From Chitinophagales bacterium (GTDB lineage Bacteria > Bacteroidota > Bacteroidia > Chitinophagales > CAIODY01): DNA of 6,031 bases. Shown one piece after another: positions 1 to 5,303 of this stretch; the first letter of the stretch is position 1; the number at the start of each line of letters is the position of its first letter. The DNA lies in the NCBI GenBank assembly GCA_023251415.1, contig JAHEYX010000202.1, positions 1 to 6,031 on the forward strand. The letters are read 5' to 3'. The notes under the pieces were generated by a model that saw only the letters and a program-made list of their open reading frames with translations, was not told the origin of the DNA and searched no databases. A program made the translations under genes and the position numbers.

Positions 1-325
1 GTAAATTACCGGCCATAGTAATTCCGATTCGCTTGTTAGCACTTAAAGGTGGATGTTGTTCGTATGCTGACCACCATGCTTTTAATTTTTCTTCATTTAA
101 AAATGCGGTAGTGCAGTTTTTTATCGCTAAATAGGAATGAAACGGCGTGAACCAATTGTTTCTAAAGTAAGCGGTTAATATCGCATGCCATAACGGGGCT
201 TCCGATAAATCATAGGTTGAACTTTCAGGTAATAAGTCGGCTGAAATAGTAGGTAATAAACTCAATTGCTCATTTATACGCTTTCCCCACAAACTAAATG
301 TGGATATTTTATCATTGAAATGCAT
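1..325 (-). CDS. LuxC-like acyl-CoA reductase, N-terminal part (runs off left edge)
   Basis: Reading leftward from an ATG at 325-323, the frame stays open for 108 codons to the window edge, so only the N-terminus is visible. The visible part contains an APLWHAILTAYFRNNWFTP stretch (about residues 44-62), an alpha-helical region with two adjacent Trp, and then RIGITMAGNL at the edge. I recognise that last stretch as the start of the nucleotide-binding core of the LuxC-type acyl-CoA reductase family, where Bacteroidota members typically read I-x-MAGNIPLVGFHD. Such enzymes reduce acyl-CoA to aldehyde with NADPH; the physiological substrate in Bacteroidota is not known to me. The gene is divergent from the ferredoxin at 440, an arrangement I recall from other Bacteroidota. 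The start is the first ATG and has no clear ribosome binding site. Family members are about 330-360 residues, so roughly two thirds of the protein lies outside. The family call rests on short motifs and is moderately secure. Confidence 0.72.
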   Translation of the reverse strand, partial: MHFNDKISTFSLWGKRINEQLSLLPTISADLLPESSTYDLSEAPLWHAILTAYFRNNWFTPFHSYLAIKNCTTAFLNEEKLKAWWSAYEQHPPLSANKRIGITMAGNL

Positions 326-348
326 AATACTGTATTTAAAAATTTATT

Positions 349-382
349 TTTGCAGACGTATTGACACGAGTGATTAATTTTG
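349..382 (+). promoter_or_regulatory. Candidate Bacteroidota-type promoter of the ferredoxin gene
   Basis: TAATTTTG at 375-382 matches the Bacteroidota -7 consensus TAnnTTTG exactly. A TTTG at 349-352 lies 22 bases upstream, within the 17-23 spacing described for the -33 element. Transcription would start near 388, giving a leader of about 50 bases before the ATG at 440. A second exact -7 match, TATTTTTG, sits at 345-352 and overlaps the proposed -33 box, but its nearest upstream TTG (315-317) is 27 bases away, so it looks weaker. This promoter probably also serves the downstream ligase and nadC genes, since no good promoter is visible in the 788-844 gap. Confidence 0.55.
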
Positions 383-439
383 TGCAAAGTAACAGAAAGA
401 ATTGCTCATTAAAGACTCACATTTTTAAATCTAACTATT

Positions 440-787
440 ATGGCTATCAAAATTACTGAAGACTGTATCAACTGTGGCGCTTGTGAACCGGAATGTCCAA
501 ACAACGCAATTTATGAAGGTGGTGTTGAATGGAGTATCTCAGACGGTACAACCGTTAAAGGTTCATTTACATTAATGGACGGAACAAGCTTAGATGCAAA
601 TGCTAAACAAGCTCCAATTGCGGGTGATACTTATTATATCACTCCTGAAAAATGTACTGAATGTCAAGGTTTTCATGATGAACCACAATGTGCTGCCGTT
701 TGTCCGGTAGATTGTTGTATTCCTAATGAAATGATTGTTGAAACACCTGAACAATTATTAGATAAAAAGTCTCGTTTACATATCTAA
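440..787 (+). CDS. 2[4Fe-4S] ferredoxin (4Fe-4S dicluster protein)
   Basis: This 115-residue soluble electron carrier has two cysteine motifs. The first is C9-x2-C12-x2-C15-x3-C19-P and the second is C72-x2-C75-x8-C84-x3-C88-P. By analogy with two-cluster ferredoxins, C9, C12, C15 and C88 should bind one cluster and C72, C75, C84 and C19 the other. The x8 spacing in the second motif is the Allochromatium-type variant. Two more cysteines (C92, C93) follow directly. The motifs are separated by 52 residues, longer than in classical 55-80-residue ferredoxins. The insert (about 27-68) is polar and beta-rich, with several Gly, Thr and Asp. I believe this longer form is common in Bacteroidota. The gene is divergent from the acyl-CoA reductase and 57 bases ahead of the tandem ligase. 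The ATG at 440 starts five residues before the first motif region, as expected. The electron partner cannot be read from the sequence. Confidence 0.93.
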   Translation: MAIKITEDCINCGACEPECPNNAIYEGGVEWSISDGTTVKGSFTLMDGTSLDANAKQAPIAGDTYYITPEKCTECQGFHDEPQCAAVCPVDCCIPNEMIVETPEQLLDKKSRLHI

Positions 788-800
788 TTACTTTGATAAG

Positions 801-830
801 CAAAACACGTCGGCTTTAGACGAATTTTTG
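801..830 (+). terminator. Weak hairpin with T-run after the ferredoxin gene
   Basis: CGTC (808-811) pairs with GACG (819-822) around a 7-base loop. Outside a 2x2 mismatch, AAAA (802-805) can pair with TTTT (825-828), and more T residues and a TTTG follow. The stem is short and interrupted, so if it terminates at all it is probably partial, letting some transcription pass into the ligase gene that starts at 845. It could equally be chance structure in an AT-rich gap. Confidence 0.25.
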
Positions 831-844
831 TTTGTCGCTAACTT

Positions 845-3553
845 ATGATGAAAATCGGAATTTTCTTTGGTGGAGCCTCTCGCGAGCGTGAAATATCATT
901 TGCGGGAGGCCGAACTGTTTATGATAATTTAGATAAATCATTATTCGAAGCAGTTCCCATATTTATAGATGGATTTAATAATTTCATCTTATTAGATTGG
1001 CAGTACATTTACAAAGGAACCATACGGGATTTCTTTCCGCCTATTCAGGCACTTCCGCCATCACCCAATGCTTTTCAAATTTATAGTGAATCGTTGCCAA
1101 TTGACGAAGCCAACTATAACGAATGCATCAAACTTATTGGTCGCAAAATCGAAATCAATGAACTGCCGCAGTTAATTGATTTTGCTTTTTTAGCCTTACA
1201 TGGTGAATTTGGTGAAGATGGCAGCATACAAGGTTTATTGCAATGGCTAAAAATTCCTTACAGTGGCAGTGGCATCATGCCTTCTGCTTTTGGAATGGAT
1301 AAAGCCGCTCAAAAACGCATGCTTTCTACTGCAGGGTTTAACTCTCCTCCATTTGAATTGGTAAACAAACATACCTGGCAACAGGAGCAAAATAAAAAAG
1401 CATTATTCGATAAAATAAAGACTGCAATTGGCTTTCCGCTTGCTATCAAACCGGCTAATCAAGGTTCTTCCGTTGGTGCTTCTATTATTTTGAATGCAGA
1501 TGAATCGCAATTTATAAATGCCGTTGATAAAGCCTTTTTTTGTTGCACCATTTCATCACAACAATGGGTCGGTTTAGATCATAAAGGAAAAATCAATCGC
1601 ATTAAAGAATTAACGGATATACGTGAAGGTTTGGGATTACCTATTTTACTGAGTTCTGCAAAGCATACCAATATTGTTGAAATAAAACATCCCGAACAGT
1701 TATTTGCACACTTCGAATCGCATTTTGCGCAATATGAAGAAGCATTAAAATTAGAAGCCATCGATACCGAGAAGGAAGTATTGATTGAAGGTTTCATTAA
1801 GGGAAAAGAATTTAGTTGTATTGTTATTCAGGATGAGCAAGGAAATCCTATAGCCTTGCCGCCTACTGAGATTGTTAAAGGCCAAGAATTATTTGATTAC
1901 CGTAGTAAGTACATGCCGGGCCTAAGTCGCAAAATTACACCAATCAATATTCCGGATGAACAAATTCAAGCAATACGAAAGGCTTGTCAGCAATTATTTT
2001 CATTTGTTGGATTTGATGTTTATGCGCGTATTGATGGTTTTATAAATGAGGAAGGGAAAATCTTTTTAAACGACCCGAATACTACTTCCGGAATGTTACC
2101 GAGTTCGTTTTTCTTTCATCAATCGGCTGAGATTGGGTTGAATCCATCTCAATTTATTACCTTCATTATTAGTACATCTTTGCAACAACGTGTTGGTGCG
2201 GGTGCTACTGCGCAATATTATCGTAATGCTCACAAGCGTTTGAACGAAGCCTTGCAATCGCTGCATGCCGAAAATAAACAAAAGATTAAGGTTGGAGTGA
2301 TCATGGGCGGATACAGCTCTGAACGCCATATTTCAGTTGAAAGTGGTAGAAATATTTATGAAAAATTAGCTTCTTCTGCTAAGTACCAACCTATTCCGTT
2401 TTTCTTAAGCGGATCGGATGAGCAGTTTTTTCTGTATAAACTGCCTATACAAATCATGTTGAAGGATAATGCAGATGATATAAGGGATAAAATTTCAGCC
2501 TATAAAACACATCCTGTTATTGAAATTATCAAACAAGAATGTGTTGCCATCACTAAGAAATTTGCCGGCAATCAAATCAACTTCGCCCCGGAAAGCATTA
2601 GTTTTGAGCAATTGGCTAAAGAAGTAGATGAAGTGTTTATTGCCTTACACGGTCGACCGGGAGAAGACGGTTCTATACAAAAGGAATTATTGAAACACCA
2701 TATTCCATTTAATGGTTCAGGGGTTGAAAGCTCCTTATTGACCATCAATAAATACAACACTTTACAGCAATTAAAGAAACATGGTTTTCAGGTTACCGAA
2801 CAACTATTAATTTATAAAAATGATTGGTTGCAAAATGCGGAAGCTTGTTTAAAGCAAGTAAGTGAACAGTTGCATTACCCACTAATCGCTAAGCCGGTTG
2901 ATGATGGTTGCAGTAGCGCGGTTAAGAAAATACACAATGCTGAAGAATTAAGCGCGTATTTACGATTGTTGTATCGCGAACAAGTGGAGTTGATGCCGCA
3001 GGAAGCACAGCTTTTACATTTAAAACTCAAAGAAGAATTTCCACAAAAGCAAGTAGTGCTATTAGAAAATTTAATCAGTAAAAATGGTGCGGCCGGTTTT
3101 ATGGAAATTACCGGTGGCATGCTCACTCACCTCACCGAAGAAGGTACGCTATTTTATGAATTGTTTGAGCCCAGTGAAACATTAGCCGACGGAGAAGTAT
3201 TGAGTTTAGAAGAAAAATTTTTGGCTGGTCAAGGACAAAATATTACACCGGCTCGTTTCGCTGTCGATACGAAGCAGTATAAAATTATTGCCAAACAAGT
3301 AAAGAAAACATTGGAAGATGCTGCCAAAATTTTAGGGGTAGAAGGGTATTGTCGCATTGATGCTTTTGTGCGTATTTACGATGATTTACGTGCTGAAACA
3401 ATTATCATTGAAGTAAACTCTTTGCCGGGTATGACTCCGGCTACATGCATTTATCATCAAGCTGCATTACAGCGTTATCAGCCATTCCAATTTATTGATA
3501 AAATTCTGGAGTTTGGAGTGAAGCGTCAAAAACTATCCGAGCAGCAAAATTAA
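845..3553 (+). CDS. Tandem (double-module) D-alanine--D-alanine ligase-type ATP-grasp protein
   Basis: The 902-residue protein contains two full Ddl-like modules, about residues 1-455 and 481-895, joined by a polar linker. A single Ddl is usually 300-370 residues. Ddl joins two D-Ala using ATP, in the cytoplasm, to make the end of the peptidoglycan stem peptide. Module 1 shows GGASREREIS (E14), ALHGEFGEDGS (H119), MDK (K153), a DdlA-like KPANQGSSVG loop (K202, S208), IEG (E315), DYRSKY (K355, Y356), ARID (R395, D397) and NDPNTTSGM (D410, N412). Module 2 shows GGYSSERHIS (E493), ALHGRPGEDGS (H602), K636, KPVDDGCSSAV (K683), LEN (E741), EEKF (K791, F792), CRID (R837, D839) and EVNSLPGM (E856, N858). 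Module 1 has about 75 extra residues between K202 and E315; both modules have enlarged N-terminal regions. Each module has one or more departures from the standard active site (see findings). The frame is continuous, with ATG at 845 or 848, and nadC follows after 9 bases. The ligase family is certain; that both halves make D-Ala-D-Ala is not. Confidence 0.9.
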   Translation: MMKIGIFFGGASREREISFAGGRTVYDNLDKSLFEAVPIFIDGFNNFILLDWQYIYKGTIRDFFPPIQALPPSPNAFQIYSESLPIDEANYNECIKLIGRKIEINELPQLIDFAFLALHGEFGEDGSIQGLLQWLKIPYSGSGIMPSAFGMDKAAQKRMLSTAGFNSPPFELVNKHTWQQEQNKKALFDKIKTAIGFPLAIKPANQGSSVGASIILNADESQFINAVDKAFFCCTISSQQWVGLDHKGKINRIKELTDIREGLGLPILLSSAKHTNIVEIKHPEQLFAHFESHFAQYEEALKLEAIDTEKEVLIEGFIKGKEFSCIVIQDEQGNPIALPPTEIVKGQELFDYRSKYMPGLSRKITPINIPDEQIQAIRKACQQLFSFVGFDVYARIDGFINEEGKIFLNDPNTTSGMLPSSFFFHQSAEIGLNPSQFITFIISTSLQQRVGAGATAQYYRNAHKRLNEALQSLHAENKQKIKVGVIMGGYSSERHISVESGRNIYEKLASSAKYQPIPFFLSGSDEQFFLYKLPIQIMLKDNADDIRDKISAYKTHPVIEIIKQECVAITKKFAGNQINFAPESISFEQLAKEVDEVFIALHGRPGEDGSIQKELLKHHIPFNGSGVESSLLTINKYNTLQQLKKHGFQVTEQLLIYKNDWLQNAEACLKQVSEQLHYPLIAKPVDDGCSSAVKKIHNAEELSAYLRLLYREQVELMPQEAQLLHLKLKEEFPQKQVVLLENLISKNGAAGFMEITGGMLTHLTEEGTLFYELFEPSETLADGEVLSLEEKFLAGQGQNITPARFAVDTKQYKIIAKQVKKTLEDAAKILGVEGYCRIDAFVRIYDDLRAETIIIEVNSLPGMTPATCIYHQAALQRYQPFQFIDKILEFGVKRQKLSEQQN

Positions 3554-3562
3554 TAGAATGCT

Positions 3563-4414
3563 ATGGCAGACCATCAAGCGCAAATTCAACAATTTATTAC
3601 AGCAGCTTTACACGAAGATGTACAAAGCGGTGATTACAGCTCTTTGGCATGTATACCTGCCGATGCACGCGGAAAGGCGCTTTTAAAAGTAAAAGAAGAT
3701 GGTGTTTTGGCGGGAATAGAGTTGGCGCAAGCTATTTTTAAACAAGTGGATCCTACGGTAATCATGCATATACATTTTATGGATGGTCAACGTGTACAAA
3801 ACGGACAAGTAGCTTTTGAAGTAGAATTAGGAGTGCAAGCTTTATTAAAAGCAGAGCGCTTGGTTTTGAATACGATGCAACGCATGAGTGCCATTGCTAC
3901 TTTAAGCAGTACTTATGTGAATGAAGTTGCAGGCACTGGTGCTGTTATATTAGATACACGTAAGACTACACCCTTGTTTCGTTACTTCGAAAAATGGGCA
4001 GTTCGAATTGGTGGTGCTTCTAATCATCGTATGGGATTGTATGATATGGTGATGTTAAAAGATAATCACATTGATTTTGCAGGCGGTATACGCGCAGCAG
4101 TGGAAGCAACCAAAACATACTTGAAAGAAAAACAATTGCAATTGCCCATAGAAGTTGAGACAAGAACATTAGCTGATGTTGAAGAAGTATTAGCATGTAG
4201 TGGTGTTGATCGTATCATGTTTGATAACTTCTCTATTGATGATATGCAACGAGCTGTACAATTAGTAAACAAGAGCATAGAAACGGAAGCAAGTGGAGGA
4301 GTCAACTTGAAAACGGTGCGTTCGATAGCAGAAACCGGGGTCGATTTTATCTCGGTTGGGGCACTAACTCACGGTGTAAAAAGCATCGATTTGAGTTTAA
4401 AAGCGTCATTTTAG
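3563..4414 (+). CDS. nadC: Nicotinate-nucleotide pyrophosphorylase, carboxylating (quinolinate phosphoribosyltransferase)
   Basis: NadC converts quinolinate and PRPP to nicotinate mononucleotide with loss of CO2, the step after NadA in de novo NAD synthesis; it acts in the cytoplasm, usually as a dimer or hexamer. At 283 residues it has the normal family length. The visible hallmarks are AER (R99), TRKTTP (R133, K134), GGASNHRMGLYD (H155, R156), MLKDNH (K166), EVETRTL (E197, E199), IMFDNF (D221) and the phosphate-binding EASGGVNL (E242) with SVGALTHG near the C-terminus. These match the Arg, Lys, His, Glu and Asp residues known to bind quinolinate and PRPP in characterised QPRTases, so the enzyme should be active. 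The ATG at 3563 is 9 bases past the ligase stop; an ATG at 3558 is in another frame. There is no Shine-Dalgarno sequence, as is usual in this phylum, so translation may be coupled to the ligase. No promoter is visible of its own. Confidence 0.97.
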   Translation: MADHQAQIQQFITAALHEDVQSGDYSSLACIPADARGKALLKVKEDGVLAGIELAQAIFKQVDPTVIMHIHFMDGQRVQNGQVAFEVELGVQALLKAERLVLNTMQRMSAIATLSSTYVNEVAGTGAVILDTRKTTPLFRYFEKWAVRIGGASNHRMGLYDMVMLKDNHIDFAGGIRAAVEATKTYLKEKQLQLPIEVETRTLADVEEVLACSGVDRIMFDNFSIDDMQRAVQLVNKSIETEASGGVNLKTVRSIAETGVDFISVGALTHGVKSIDLSLKASF

Positions 4415-4627
4415 CGCTATTATAGTTATTTTATTTTTAATGTATTGGGCTGTCTAATTTAAAAGACAAAATTACACATGTTATTGTAATTCAATTACTT
4501 GCATAATAATACGTAAAGAGTTATTTTAATTAGTTTTTGTTGTTTTAAAAAAAAGGCTCTGAAAGTATTTAGAAGTTTGAAAACAGATTTATATTTGCAG
4601 CACACTAAAACTGAAAGCAGCAAATTA
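4415..4627. other. AT-rich intergenic region with weak hairpins, between nadC and the membrane protein gene
   Basis: No gene is visible here. Three small inverted repeats are present. The first is AGCG (4402-4405) with CGCT (4415-4418), spanning the nadC stop and followed by a T-rich stretch up to 4438, which may act as a weak terminator. The second is TGTCT (4451-4455) with AGACA (4464-4468). The third is AATTACA (4470-4476) with TGTAATT (4485-4491), a 7-bp stem with an 8-base loop. None has the GC-rich stem plus T-run of a strong terminator. A run of eight A lies just after 4546. The region does not fold into any riboswitch that I can recognise. Its 3' end contains the TATATTTG box listed separately. 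Confidence 0.4.
4590..4597 (+). promoter_or_regulatory. Candidate -7 promoter box (TATATTTG) of the DUF6580-type gene
   Basis: TATATTTG is an exact match to the Bacteroidota -7 consensus TAnnTTTG. It would place transcription start near 4603, about 25 bases before the ATG at 4628. No TTG is found at the expected 17-23 base distance upstream, so the -33 element is poor and this remains a candidate. The box lies downstream of the alternative TTG start at 4577, which is one reason to prefer the ATG at 4628. Confidence 0.45.
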
Positions 4628-5179
4628 ATGAATCAGAATAAATCGAATTTCTTTGTTATCGGATTAATACTATTAGCTATTGGTTCAAGATTATTGAACA
4701 ATCATTATTCTTGGTTAGCAAATTTTTCTCCGCTTGCAGCGATTGCCATTTTTGGTGGAATGAATTTTCAAAAGAAATGGATGGCAATAGTGTTACCGTT
4801 TACTTTAATGTTCTTATCAGACATAATCATTGCATTGGATAATGGAACAAAGTTGTTTCATAACTATGTGTTCTTTACCTATTCATCTTTTATAGTAGTA
4901 GCTGTTTTAGCTATTTTATTAAAGAAGTTTATAAATACGGGAACTTTAGTTGGAATGTCTTTACTTTCTTCAATCGTGTTTTTCTTGATTACAAATTTTG
5001 CGGTTTGGTTTATGCCAAATAGTGGTTATCCTGCAAATGCTGCCGGATTAATGGAATCATATGTAGCAGGAATTCCGTTTTTGAAGTACACCATGACCGG
5101 TGATTTGTTTTTTACTATGGTATTATTTGGCTCATTCGAAATGCTTAAAAGAAGCAATTTGGTTAAAGCCAATGCTTAA
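4628..5179 (+). CDS. DUF6580-family integral membrane protein, putative transporter
   Basis: This 183-residue, strongly hydrophobic protein has about six membrane segments (roughly residues 8-24, 33-47, 51-70, 82-98, 107-128 and 150-172). I recognise the family pattern of DUF6580: NFSPLAAIAIFGG (32-44), FLSD (62-65), FFLITNFAVW (118-127), then a Tyr, then IPF and TGDLFF (149-162). Databases label the family only as a putative transport protein. Its size and six-segment layout resemble substrate-binding S components of ECF transporters, but that is an inference and no ATPase or T component is seen nearby. The frame could begin at a TTG at 4577, giving 200 residues. I prefer the ATG at 4628 because the extra 17 residues are polar and not family-like, and because the best promoter box (4590-4597) lies inside them. 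It has its own promoter candidate and is followed by a terminator-like hairpin, so it is probably transcribed alone. The substrate is unknown. Confidence 0.85.
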   Translation: MNQNKSNFFVIGLILLAIGSRLLNNHYSWLANFSPLAAIAIFGGMNFQKKWMAIVLPFTLMFLSDIIIALDNGTKLFHNYVFFTYSSFIVVAVLAILLKKFINTGTLVGMSLLSSIVFFLITNFAVWFMPNSGYPANAAGLMESYVAGIPFLKYTMTGDLFFTMVLFGSFEMLKRSNLVKANA

Positions 5180-5190
5180 AAATAATTAGC

Positions 5191-5206
5191 ATCTGCAGCT
5201 GCAGAT
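5191..5206. repeat. Perfect 16-base palindrome with tandem CTGCAG
   Basis: ATCTGCAGCTGCAGAT reads the same on both strands and contains two abutting CTGCAG hexamers (5193-5198 and 5199-5204). It begins 12 bases after the stop codon of the membrane protein gene. As RNA it can form a 6-bp stem with an AGCT loop, and seven T residues follow at 5218-5224, 11 bases past the stem, which is too far for a classical terminator. It could be a weak terminator, an mRNA 3'-end stabiliser or a dimeric protein's binding site. Confidence 0.6.
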
Positions 5207-5240
5207 CAAAGAGTTGGTTTTTTTGGTTAAAGTGTGAATT

Positions 5241-5278
5241 AAGGTGGAGCAGTTTTATGGTTACTGTCTCCACCTTTT
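5241..5278 (+). terminator. Terminator-like hairpin between the membrane protein gene and prmA
   Basis: AAGGTGGAG (5241-5249) pairs perfectly with CTCCACCTT (5268-5276). The stem can extend by CAG (5250-5252) with CTG (5264-5266) past a single bulged T, leaving an 11-base loop. A TTTT that begins within the stem's last bases and a later ATTTTT follow. This is the strongest hairpin in the window and fits an intrinsic terminator for the rightward gene upstream. It ends only about 25 bases before the prmA start, so it may also lie in a prmA leader. Confidence 0.65.
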
Positions 5279-5303
5279 CATTTTTCTGTCCCCTTTCCCT
5301 TTT

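Noticed and set aside
384..392. Possible leftward promoter box for the acyl-CoA reductase (TTACTTTG on the minus strand)
   Set aside because: It differs from TAnnTTTG at the second base, and no suitable -33 element lies at the right distance, so it is not supported.
788..795. TTACTTTG as a promoter for the tandem ligase
   Set aside because: It has one mismatch to the consensus in the strict TA position and no good -33 partner. Read-through from the ferredoxin promoter is simpler.
1448..1480. Gln in the module 1 ATP-loop (KPANQGSSVG) as an active-site loss
   Set aside because: DdlA-type ligases carry the same Asn-Gln-Gly sequence, so it is a normal variant.
2240..2290. Possible frameshift or gene boundary between the two ligase modules
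   Set aside because: The frame is continuous through the linker, and motifs before and after it are intact in the same frame. This is a fusion, not two genes with a sequencing error.
1579..3126. Open minus-strand frames of 62-83 codons at 1579-1797, 2096-2329, 2572-2760 and 2875-3126
   Set aside because: All lie antisense inside the tandem ligase gene, whose frame is supported by conserved motifs throughout. Their translations look like Ser/Cys-rich shadow sequence with no domain.
4066..4305. Minus-strand open frame of 79 codons
   Set aside because: It lies wholly antisense to the conserved part of nadC, and its product has no recognisable features.
4415..4627. Riboswitch or small RNA in the nadC downstream gap
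   Set aside because: Only short AT-rich inverted repeats are present. No conserved riboswitch core could be recognised.
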